The notes under the pieces were generated by a model that did no database searches, had not been told where the DNA came from, and saw only the letters and a list, made by a program, of their open reading frames with translations. From assembly GCA_964035545.1 (NCBI GenBank), contig OZ037769.1, positions 6,072,429-6,136,428 of the forward strand: DNA of 64,000 bases, written 5' to 3'. A program made the position numbers and the translations under genes. Of this stretch, positions 47,841 to 60,300 are shown in pieces. Source of the stretch: Bugula neritina. Lineage: Eukaryota > Bryozoa > Gymnolaemata > Cheilostomatida > Bugulidae. Every line of letters starts with the position of its first letter. The first letter of the stretch is position 1.

Positions 47841-50800
47841 ATGTTGAATAGATTGAAGATGAGTCGTCCGGCATCCATGGCATCTGGGCGATTGCCGGTG
47901 CTGCCACACATCAAGCATCCCCTGTCTGATTTAACGCCTGGAGATCGAGTAGGAGGTATCAATACCAGCAGACTGGGTGATCTGAATGGCCGTCCTTTGG
48001 GTACTGAGGAACGGCCATTCTCTCGACCTCGTTCTAATCTGTTCAACAGACGCCATGTTATTAAAGGTACTCTATTACATATGATACAGTGTACCACCAT
48101 GTAGTCTAGCTTAAACTGGGGTTATATGCGTGTTGACAAGTTTGCTAAACCTAGTTTCCTTACTACTCACTATGGATCACTGTTGTTAGGACTTATCCTT
48201 TGCTTTTCAGCTCCATCAACATATTTTTGGTAGAATTTACTATAGAGCATGGTATGTGAAGCTCTAATTTAATTATTGTGATAATATCAAAATGAGTTTC
48301 TGTGAACACATTGTAGCTGCTGCTGAGAAGAATCCCAATGCTCATCACCACATAACTGAACGCAAGTATACAGAAGCCGGGGCAGGTCAAGACTGCGTTG
48401 ATAGAGAAGTACTAAGTCCTTATGTTGGAGACCGTGGCTATAGAGACATTAAAACACCGTCTAGCCGTCCAGGTAACTGTAGACATGCAATCAGCTACTA
48501 TATGCTGTTAAATGTTGCCGCAACGTCATATCTGTAATCTCTCTTGCCTCTTGGATTTTGGGAGGTTAATATTACAATAAACTGTATAAATAGACTTTAT
48601 AAGCATTATAAGAATGTGTTACAACCTATGCAATTTCAGACCTATAATATCATAACGTTACATTGAATATGCACACTTTTAAGCCTTTTAGAAAAAAAAT
48701 TCAACACAATTTAAATGTTTATGTCTGCACATTGCACAGCCATCTTCAAACAACATTTCTATGATTAAGCTCTTTAAAATCACCAGAGCTGCTGTAAATA
48801 GAGTCGATTATTATCTTCCTCCAATAGATTCTAAACCACTGGTCATTCCAAGAGATGGTAATAGGCTGTCATCCCGTAGTTCAACTAGAGCTGATCTCAG
48901 ACTAGAAGTTGACGAATTAGAAGCTGTTATCAGAGAAAAGTGCCGAAATAATCAAACAGAGGTTCAGAAAAGGTTTAGAGATAATGACGCCCAAGGCCAC
49001 GGTACAATTACCAGGTATAGCCATTGCAACAAGCTGATCGTCTACAAACAGGAAATAACAAACCTGATCATTTGCTAAAAGCACTTTAATATTTTGCTGT
49101 TAATATTGTAGATGTGCTTATTTTATTTGTTTTCTAATAACTATGTAGTTAAGGACTAAATGACAGTAGCCTACATCTTTTCATATACAGCTATTCCATT
49201 TACTTCCTATGTATGTGTTGTGGTAAACGCACTGTTGTTTCTGTCCATAGAGATGCCCTTCTCCGTGTGATTGTCACTCTAACAGCTCGTCCTGTCAGTC
49301 ACCTGCTCTTTCAACGTCTTCTTGTCAGATTCGGAATCGAGGATCAAACAAGTTTCACATATTCTGATTTTATTGATAGGTATGCATGGAGTTTTATGTT
49401 TTCTTTATAGTTCGTCACTAAACGTTATCATATCTAATTAAAATTTTTAATGTGTAGCAGGTCTTATTAGTTATTTGTTCCGATTTGCTATCTCATATTT
49501 GTGAGCAAATTAGTTAATGGAGATTGTCTACTTGTACAAAACTATAAAATTATTATAACAATATAAAATTATACATGCTTCACACTACAATGAATGAATT
49601 TATCAATATAATTTAAATATTTTACTGCCTACCACCTTTCTAGATCTAACTCAATGCCTGGAAATCCAGCTAACTATCCTAAATGGATAACCACAATGCA
49701 TCAGCCATACAAAGATAAATCTACAATGACCTCTACGCAGGTTCATACTGTGCTAAAGGAGAAAGCAAAGCAGAGGTAAATATTCTACTATTGTATTGGC
49801 TTTAAGAATTTTAATTGATTGTCCACCAGCATGTAAAGAAATATGTGTAAAGAAATACATGAAATTTCTATTACGACTGCAATTCCTTTTTCATTTCTTA
49901 CAGAGCTTTGAACCTGTTTAATCTGGTGCCTCAAGCTAATCCTGACGGTACGAGGCGTCTGCTTAAACCCGAGTTTCGCTCCGCATTAGCTAAACAGCTA
50001 CAAGTCAACATGACAGACGAAGAATTTGAAAAGTTGTGGCAGGTGAGTCATTCTACAAAGCTATGTGTGCTCTGTCATAGTGTCAAAGGCTTTTTCAGCT
50101 AAATGTTAGGCTTTAAACACATTATGTTATGCCAACTTCACATTTTTATTCTAACCATTCAGTCATTTGCTCTTACTGTCATATCATTATTCAAAAGTTA
50201 TAAAGTAAAAGACTTTTTAGGAATGTACGATTTAGAAAATTTTAAAAGCTGTGGGTCTCAACATTTAAATGTTTAACCCACAATTTAATTTCGAAAAACA
50301 TAAATTATGTTTTTTAAAACAATGCATATCGTAATTGTATTTATAGGCCATTTATGAAATTTTTGTTGAGCCTCACAAGTATTTTGTATGCTTTAGTAAA
50401 GTATGAAAGAGTTAAAATTCCATTTTAGAGGTATGATGAACAAAATGTGGGTGTTATTGATGGAGCTACTCTTGCTAGTAAATTGGGAATATTTTCTGAT
50501 GGAAGGGCAACTCCCAAACCTGAAGATCTGAGTAAGGGAATTATATATAGAATATTTTGTTTCTAGTATATTATATATACATTTATAATGTATTCACACT
50601 TCTGTTAATTTTTATACATAATTTAGAACTAATTAGCAACTTGCAGTCTTATAATTTGTTACATGATGGAGATTATGCACCAACTTTATTTACCAAGCCT
50701 CAATTTGAAAGACGTTATATGATTGTTTTACCCATGAAGTTTCACTAAATGTTTGATATAACTATCATGTTGAGGTCAATATTTTTCAGCCAACTGTTTA

Positions 50801-53800
50801 AAGCGTAAAGAAGAAGACAGACAGAGATCTCTGGACGTAGAACGGTGGATCAAAAACAAGTTTAGACAAGGCTATCACGATATGAAGACCGCGTTCAGAC
50901 AAAATATTAGCAGCCATAATGGCATGGTGAGCCAGTTGTATGATTCTGTTTGATTAGTTAAATTTCATAAACATTTTTATCAAGGCTTGAACCAATAGTT
51001 AATTGTACAGTAATTCACAGTTTGCTTGCATATAATTTATTATATGCAGTAATTAAATAATCAGTAAACATCTGGCATGTTCTACAATTATGAGTATCTC
51101 TACACTATAGATCCCTGCCAAGGAGTTCTGTAGTATCCTTGAGAAATATGGGCTGCGAATCACCTTGACCCACCTGGACGAGTTTCTCGCCAGATGTGGA
51201 GTTGTACAGACTAAACACGGAGTGCCCTACATGGTAAGCATGCTTGCGCGATTGCATATGTTGTTGTATTGTATCCTGAAAATCATTTTTTATATTCACC
51301 AAGTTTTAAAAACGGACTTGATAAAGAACTTAGAGTGATTTGTGTTCTTTGTGTCATAGTGTATTTTATTGAATTTTATTTAAATGTTTAGTATTTTATT
51401 GCATGGTATGGTATCGCAATGAAATTAGTAAGTAAACTGAACTTAGTGTATGTTTGTACATAGAAATTCCTGAAGATGTTTCAAGATCGAAGTGAAGTGG
51501 GGATGACTCACAAAATTCTAGCTGACCCACATCACCGCTACAATCACTTAGCGGGAGACGACGCAATGTCCACAATGTCAGCATTCGAGTCTCAGCTAAT
51601 GACCTTATTCCAAAGAGACTTTTTGTCATTGCTTGGAACTTTTCAGTAAGTATCATGTAAAATGATAGTAAAATGAATGATTTCCTGCGCACTTCAAAGT
51701 CTCAACTTATGCATTATCTCATGAGCTACAAGTTGATTGGAGAGCTTTGTGATGTCTGATAGGCTGACGATCACTCGCCCAGTTACCTGATTGGCTGATC
51801 TATCCATATTAACAGGCCGCCAAACTTATGTCTCACAAATAGTCATAAATGCAAGTCTATATTACACTTGTAGCTCATTAGACGAGCACAGACAAGGCTT
51901 CATAAAACCAGACCAGTTTAGAGGTGCCATAGAGAATGCATTTGACCTTCACCTTACAGATGAGCAGTTTTCTTCTCTGCTCGACCACGTACCTCTTAAT
52001 AAACACGGTGAAGTCAGATACCCAGAATTCATGGCCCAGTTTGATACCAGGTAATATCATATTTTGCTACTTTCTGTTACCAGGTAATGCCATATTCTGT
52101 TACTCTTAATCTGTTGCCAGGTAATTCCATTTTTTGTTACATTTAGTTAGTTACCAGGCAATATTTACTTGGTAAATTCTGGACACTTGCTTAAATGTAC
52201 AAATATTTACATTGTCAGCAAACTATCTGAAAGCTGATCTGTTTTTTTGTACTTTCTCTCTTTTTTCTGCTGGCATGAGATCTGCAGCTCCTGCCCAGTA
52301 TCAAATGTAAAAGTTTTACACAACATTTTATGGAGCAGCTGTGGCCTGGTGATGAACAGACTGCCAAATCTCATAAGAATAATCAATTATAATCTAAAAT
52401 TAGTATCCATTTGCAAGTAGAGCATTTGTGCTACTTTAAAAATTTGTAAACATTTTTTGACAGCTTGCTTAGCATAATACGTCTTTAACCTGCCAATAAA
52501 ACGATTTTGATCTAAAATAATTAATAAATCCTGCCCTTTTTTCAGCAAAAACCTTCTGACATACTTCAGAGTAGTTTAACACATGAACTGGTGCTGTAAA
52601 TCGTATGACAGACTTTTGTTCTTTGAGTTCATAAAATAAATTTCTCAGCAACAAGTCAAACCTGTAATATTTTATTTTGACAACTACAGAGGAGAAACAC
52701 AAAGCTTACTGAGTGACTCAGTCGCTCGGCCGGAAAGTGAAATGGAGATCTCTCTTGGACAGGAAGTAAGGCGAAATGTCAGCGAAGTGGCTGATATAAT
52801 TAGACAGCTTCTAACTGATGACTTCGAGAGAGTTGAACAGGCCTATTCGCAATCGGAAGCATACAGCTCACAAAAGCTGACCCAGGAGAATCTGTATGGA
52901 TTGCTCAGACAGTACGTAGGCTGTGTGAATACATTTCATATAAGATTGGGATACCCAGTTGTGGTTTAGACTTTCATTGATTGAACGCAAAATGAAGTTA
53001 TTTAATGTACTGTAGTCCAAGGATATAAGTTTTTAGTGATTTTATTGTTGCTAAATATAAGTATTTAACTTTTTAAATTTTTACTTGGGCTCTGTTTGCA
53101 AACAAAGCTTGAAATAAATTTTTAATTCGCAGGTGTAGTAATACCGATTATGTTGGTTAACCTATAGACACTGGGAAGTCAATGTGTGGCTGATTCTACT
53201 AAATAGATGTTAGTAACTTGAAGATGTAACATTTTCTCTTTGCGTAGGTTCACGTATCCCCCAGTGACCCGTGGTGAGATTAGAGAGTTGTGGTCTACTT
53301 TACACACCAACAAAGACAATTCCTTGTCATGGCTACAGTTTATATCAAACTTTGGCTTTACTGGTCAAACTCCTTCTTACGTCAACTCTCACAAAAACCC
53401 TCCAAAAAGAGGAGACTTGGATTATAGCCTTCGATCTAAAAAATTTAATAGCGATTTTGAAATTCTTCAAGATGGAACCAGACAAAAGGTGACGTATGAT
53501 AGACAAACACAATTTTAATTCTTCTACCATGAACTTCTATTAGCAATCGAACATTATTTTTGCAACAAAATTTATTTATTAGGTAATGCTTCTAGTTGGG
53601 CAGCAGCAAAGTTCAAACTTTTAACCCAGCTTATAAATGATTAAGCTGTGTGCTGCAGCACCTAAGAATAGCATGCAACAAAAGTCAGCAGTAATTAGTA
53701 ACAGTTTTACATGACTGAAAACGTCATCAGCATGAGCACAAAATTTATGACAAAACAAAATCGTCTGAGCATACAACCCCCAAACAGTATCTAGATGATA

Positions 53801-56675
53801 GCTAAGATGTACAATAATCTTTTAATGTTGTATAACTGAAGTATGCTAGGGATTCTTTACATTGTTTTAATTAGATCTTCAAAGCCACAAAGTAGACCTG
53901 CATTCTAATTTAAGCAGTCTCACCAGCATCATGTCTTTGGATCTTTGTGTAGATGGAGTATAGATATCTGTGTAGATAGAGTATAGATATCTGTGTAGAG
54001 AGAGTATAGATATTTGTGTAGAGAGAGTATAGATATATGTGTAGATAGAATATAGATATCTGTGTAGATAGAGTATAGATATCTGTGTAGGTAGAGTATA
54101 GATATTTGTGTAGATAGAGTATAAATATCTGTGTAGATAGAGTATAGATATCTGTGTAGATAGAGTATAGATATCTGTGTAGATAGAGTATAGATATCTG
54201 TGTAGATAGAGTATAGATATCTGTGTAGGTAGAGTATAGATATCTGTGTAGATAGAGTATAGATATCTGTGTAGATAGAGTATAGATAACTGTGTAGATA
54301 GAGTATAGATATCTGTGTAGGTAGAGTATAGATATCTGTGTAGATAGAGTATAGATATCTGTGTAGGTAGAGTATAGATATCTGTGTAGATAGAGTATAG
54401 ATATCTGTGTAGGTAGAGTATAGATATCTGTGTAGATAGAGTATAGATATCTGTGTAGATAGAGTATAGATATCTGTGTAGATAGAGTATAGATATCTGT
54501 GTAGATAGAGTATAGATATCTGTGTAGATAGAGTATAGATATCTGTGTAGATAGAGTATAGATATATGTGTAGATAGAGTATAGATATCTGTGTAGGTAG
54601 AGTATAGATATCTGTGTAGATAGAGTATAGATATCTGTGTAGGTAGAGTATAGATGGGAAGACTTACGAAGGTGTTTCGTAGCCTTAGACCCTCACAAAA
54701 CAGGCTGCGTGTCTGATAGGGAGTTCTATGACGTGGTGAATGAAGTCTGTGTGCACCTCAGTCTGTATGACCTTGAGCAAGCTATGAAAAGACATGCAGC
54801 AACTGATTCCAGGTGAGTCATGTTTTATAGCATCACTATTATCTTGTTAATATCTTTGTTAATATCATCGATTTTTCACCATTTCTTTGGCCTATAATAG
54901 CTACATTCATGCCTACAGGCAAATTTTATCCAATGAAAGCCCTTCCCTACTAATCTTGCCGCCTATAGTTTTCAAAAAAAATTAAGTTATGTTTTTAATG
55001 CTTGTGTCCTTTTTTCCTACCTCCACTATAACTTTAGCATTAAAATTGAGTTTATAATAAAATATTGTTCACGGAAATGACCTATCTAATCTAAACTATG
55101 TGAGATGACAAATGAAACCCTCCAAAAGCGTTTTACAACAGACAATACAATTAGGCAATAGTGATTATGGTGATATATGGGTTATGGAATTACTTTTGTA
55201 AATACAATACAGAGCAGCCATTTAGCATGTGTAACATGGTACATGTTGTGCTAGGCTGGTCGGTAACAACCTCAGCGAGATGATTGGTTATGCTAGGGAG
55301 AGTATAAGGTGCAATTGAAATGTGTCACATTGAAATAAGCTCTTAATGTATTTCTTGAGCACAATTTGAGACAAAATCATTTAATTAATATTTGCTATTG
55401 GTATCAAAACAATCACATCTGGGTATATGTTACATTTGGCTTACTCATAAATAATGCCAACACATGAAAGTGTTTTTCTAAACTGCAATGAGAGTTTAGT
55501 GTCAAAATCTCTCTTCTGTATTTTTCAGAGTAAACTATGTGAGTTTCCTGACTGAGTTTGGCCCCAAGAAGGAGGTCTGGCACACTGGTAATGACATGTT
55601 CAGCCTACTTACCCATCCCAGGACCCCTCTAGGTATTGGGGACGTGGTAGAACCACCGCAGAGAGGCCTGATTGGAATTTCAGCTAAACTCAGAAATACG
55701 GTATGCACGTACAAGTCGAACACTAGCAGTTCATTATTGGTAATTGAGTATTTTGTACATTTTCACTTGCTGGACATGTGTAACACCAACATTTACTAAA
55801 ATGACAGTGTTTCATGTATTATATAATCATAACATTATATAATTGGCAGCATTATCACTATTATGGATAATTTATTATTTTTCAGTTGTCTGGTAGTTGG
55901 AAGAACCTGAGAAGAGCCTTCCAAAAGTTAGATAAGAATGGGTCAGGGTTCTTACCCCTCCCACATTTCAGAAGTGTTCTGCAGTTGGCTAATGTAGTGC
56001 TTGATGAAGATGAGGTAAAATATTCTACAGATTAAAAGTAAAAAGTATAACTAAATACATTTAAATGATTATACTGCTGATTAATATACTATCTATCTGG
56101 TTACTAATATTATATTTAGAGTATTAGAAAACACAATAGTTTACAAGCTGTTACCAATGTGTTAAATATCAGTCATTCTTACAAGTAGCTTACTTTTAGT
56201 CCTCACTTACGCTGATGCATTGTGGGAAGTTTTTACTGCAAATAACATTAATTCTAAATAACCAAAACGTTCATCATTACTGAATCTCTTCACATACCTG
56301 TTGTTCCAAAAATTACTAGTTCAACTTGTACAATGTGTTTCTAATAATGGCAGAACTCCTTTTAATAAAATGCTCTTCTAGAATATAAATTGAAGACTAT
56401 ACAGAATTTTTGTAGTGACTCGTTGTGTTACTAGCTACTAGATGTTGTAGTTATCTCCTCTTCTCATTACTCAGGTTTACCACGTGATGTCACAGCTAGA
56501 TCAAGACCTTACTGGCCGACTAGACTATAACAAGTTTCTTGGTGAGCTGTTTCGGCCGGAAAGTCAGCGATCTTCTACAAGACAGTCAGGATTACTGCCT
56601 CTCAGTAGACAATCGGCCAGACTATCTGCCAAAGTAGAGAACAAGGCGTCCCGTACTAGAGTCTCCATAGCCTAA
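47841..56675 (+). CDS. EFCAB6: EFCAB6-like multi-EF-hand protein
   Basis: Complete 17-exon model: 47841-48066, 48317-48472, 48828-49014, 49251-49379, 49644-49775, 49904-50042, 50429-50531, 50790-50926, 51111-51233, 51464-51645, 51874-52050, 52690-52911, 53248-53488, 54649-54812, 55529-55700, 55886-56014 and 56475-56675. All phases agree; 939 residues. After a basic, probably disordered N-terminus, repeated EF-hand-like modules follow: RFRDNDAQGHGTITR, RYDEQNVGVIDG, SLDEHRQGFIKPDQF, VALDPHKTGCVSDREF, KLDKNGSGFLPLPHF and QLDQDLTGRLDYNKFL. Most loops lack the Glu at position 12, so few should bind calcium. The spacing of degenerate pairs fits EFCAB6, a testis and ciliary axoneme protein of about 1500 residues in human; this copy is shorter. 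There is no signal peptide or membrane segment. Another multi-EF-hand axonemal family is the alternative. Confidence 0.75.
52039..52165. repeat. Array of splice-donor copies after EFCAB6 exon 11
   Basis: The exon-end/donor sequence ACCAG|GTAATATCATATT is repeated downstream as ACCAGGTAATGCCATATT, GCCAGGTAATTCCATTTT and ACCAGGCAATATTTAC at about 35-bp spacing. Three of the four copies keep AG|GTAAT. Confidence 0.8.
53935..54652. repeat. 23-bp minisatellite ending at EFCAB6 exon 14
   Basis: About 30 copies of AGATATCTGTGTAGATAGAG plus TAT, with GTAGGTAG variants. The last copy contains the acceptor: the only phase-0 exon start is 54649, after GTAGAG inside the repeat unit. Confidence 0.9.
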
Positions 56676-57391
56676 GGTCCAACAGGACTGCTACAATTAC
56701 ACATTGGAACTGTTCTGGTTCTCAGTCACCTGTGAACCTCGTCATGAGTGTTGCTCAGTCAACTAGCTTTTCAATTTACTAACAAATTAGGAGAATATAA
56801 CTCCTTGAGTGTGAGACTGAGTATTCCCAAATTTTTGCTACAATGTTATTGAGTTTATTATGCCTGCCTGGGCTCATAGTAATTGTGCTGCCTTACCACA
56901 AGTAGGGTGGGAGATATATCAGTACTATTGAAATTTATATCTATCTTGTGAGTGTTACCAACACTTAGTATTTTATACTCATTCAAGAACAAAAAATTAC
57001 TAAATTGTAATATATTTCACAGAAATTGACATAAACCTGCGTTTTTTATGTTACGGAAAGCATGAGAAAAGTTATGTAAGTCTTTCATATATTATAATTT
57101 TATTATGAAAATTGAATATATATAAACTATAACACAGTATTTTTTTATTTTGTATAGCACAAGTTTTTCATCATGAAAATATGTTTTGTAATGAAATATT
57201 TTATTAGTTAATTCAACTTATAAATTAAATATACATATATATGTATCTTAGCAACCTGAACCTTATCATGAGTGAACATTAAAAGTTTATAATCTCGACT
57301 AACTCACGGTGCACTACCAAGTTACTGGGAGCCACACCTGAGGGAATTATGAAAACGTATTGGATACAAAATATTAATTATCTAAAGGCTG
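56676..57391. other. Convergent 3' region of EFCAB6 and BSDC1
   Basis: About 715 bp separate the two stop codons. The sequence is AT-rich 3' UTR-like DNA with no exon or structured repeat recognised. The two transcripts probably end close to, or over, each other. Confidence 0.6.
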
Positions 57392-60300
57392 CTACTCCCA
57401 GCTTTCCCAGTCATCGTCAAGATTTATATCTTCCTACAAATTGATAGAAAATAATAATTGATTTAGTAACAAAAAGTATTATAACATATACAATGATATT
57501 CAAAGCCTTATCAATATTAAAAATATAATGGTATACACTATACAGAGTTTTCAACAGTTTTAAATAATATACACATAGCTATAATTTTAGTCTCGCGTGT
57601 GAAATACCTAAATAAGGTCAGCTATTTCCGCACACATAAAAGACAACTAACAGTAAACTAATAAAACGAGGGCCTCGCATTCCCTCATTATGGAAATTCC
57701 CAATGACTCTTATTAATGGCTGGGCATACTGCTTACTGATATAATGTGCCTGAGAAAATAACTTCTAAAAATGATGTTTTAGTTACCAGTTTATGCCAGC
57801 AATTTTTTTCGATCCCCCAATACTTAAAATGTTAAGTGGCTGACACTAAACTAAAGACACTTCTCCTTTGTTTGAAATCAAAGCCTCTTACTTGCTGTCT
57901 TAGAACATCATTCACATGAACATGTGTGCCACAATCGATACACACAGTGGATACACACAGTGGATACACACAGTAGATACATAGAATAGATGCATAGAAT
58001 AGACACATAGAATAGATACATAGAATAGACACATAGAATAGATACATAGAATAGATACATAGAATAGATACATAGAATAGATACATAGAATAGATGCATA
58101 GAATAGACACATAGAATAGATACATAGAATAGACACATAGAATAGATACATAGAATAGACACATAGAATAGATACATAGAATAGATACATAGAATAGATG
58201 CATAGAATAGACACATAGAATAGATACATAGAATAGACACATAGAATAGATACATAGAATAGATACATAGAATAGATACATAGAATAGATACATAGAATA
58301 GATGCATAGAATAGACACATAGAATAGATACATAGAATAGACACATAGAATAGATACATAGAATAGACACATAGAATAGATACATAGAATAGATACATAG
58401 AATAGATGCATAGAATAGACACATAGAATAGATACATAGAATAGATACATAGAATAGATACATAGAATAGATACATAGAATAGATACATAGAATAGATAC
58501 ATAGAATAGATGCGTAGAACAGATACATAGAATAGATACATAGAATAGATGCATAGAATAGATGCATAGAATAGATACTTAGAATAGATGCATAGAATAG
58601 ATACATAAAATAGATACATAAAATAGATACATAGAATAGATACATAGAATAGCTCACCTTCCCAGCACTGATCTGCTCAGCCAGCTCTTGGACAGCCTTC
58701 AAATCTTCCCCAAACAAGTCTTTATCCCAGTCATCATCCAGACCACTTGACTCTGTAACAGTACACCTAGTCATACAATGTGTCCTTACTAGTAACTAGT
58801 ACACCTAGTCATACAATGTTCCCTTACTAGTAACTAGTACACCTAGTCATACAATGTGCCCTTACTAGTAACTAGTACACCTAGTCATACAATGTTCCCT
58901 TATTAGTAACTAATACACCTAGTCATACAATGTGCTCTTACTAGTAACTAATACACAGTCATACAATGTTCCCTTATTAGTAACTAATACACCTAGTCAT
59001 ACAATGTGCTCTTACTAGTAACAGTACACCTAGTCATACAATGTTCCCTTACTAATAATTAGCAGTGAGTACTACACTCTAACTGTGTGCTCAACCCACT
59101 GCATGCTTTGCATCTACAAGTGTATATAAAACACAGCAGAGCAGCAGCAAATATATTCATAACAAGTAGGAAGGAGAGCAGTTGAAACTTAAATTTGTTT
59201 TCCCTCGTCACCCACGCTGTGTAACATCAGCATCAGTCAAATAGATTTACAAGATATTCCGTTGAAGTCATATAAAATTAGCAACAAATAAAGATGCTGA
59301 AGTCCACATCCCCCTCTCTACGGAGTAACCCGCCCCCCTCCTCTCCGCTCCCCCCCCCAGAAAGTAAGTAACTTACTTGTTGAGCCAACAGAGCTGGCAG
59401 GAGTTGGTCTGTCAGATCCAACCATCAGGAAATCTCCTTTCTCTTTCACCGCCACTTTCTTCCCTCCCTCATCAATTGAAACAAGATCCACTTTATCCGC
59501 CGAGTCTGTCAAAGTGTCAGACTTGGCTTTTTCTTGTGCTGTGAGATTTCTCACCTCTCCGTGTTCCTTCTTTGAGTTGCTAGTCACTACTTCTGTCTCA
59601 GGTGTTGTTACAGAATCTGCAAGAAAAAACTAGTAGCCATTAAACCATGAAACGTCCTGCAACACCAAACCATACTTTATAAAGAGTTGTGTGTGTATAG
59701 TGATTTTAAACCTGTATAGCACATAAGATATAATGATATATACACTACAAAATAGAACATAGTCGTATACTACATTAATACACTACTGATTATATTATCA
59801 GTAATAACATATTGAATAGCACTTAGTATACAAAAAACATGCATACTTTGAGGTGAAGGCTGAACATCTGATTGGTTCCTTAATTCCAAATCTTCTTCTG
59901 TCGCATGTTTGGGAGTTGTCTCCACAGCACTTGCAACAGGAGTTGTCTCCACAGCACTTGTGGCAGGAGTTGTCTCCACAGCACTTGTGACAGGAGTTGT
60001 CTTCACAGCACTTGTGGCAGGAGTTGTCTCCACAGCACTTGCGACAGGAGTTGTCTTCACAGCACTTGTGGCCGGAGTTGTCTCCACAGCACTTGCAACA
60101 GGAGTTGTCTTGACAGCACTTGTGGCAGGAGTTGTCTTGACAGCACTTGTGGTAGGAGTTGTCTCCACATCACTTGTGGCCGGAGTTGCCTCCACAGATT
60201 GAGTTTTACTGTCAGATGGAAGAGAGTCAGCTACTACAGGTGCAGACGGATCAACAAGTACAGACGTTGGAATGTTCACAGACGGTGTCCCCTGATGAGT

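Noticed and set aside
53935-54652. CRISPR-like regular repeats
   Set aside because: Direct tandem repeats without unique spacers, inside a eukaryotic intron.
57832-58774. Long hydrophobic Tyr/Leu/Ile repeat ORFs on the minus strand
   Set aside because: They are translations of the 13-bp minisatellite in all three frames; the real coding part is only the 95-bp BSDC1 exon.
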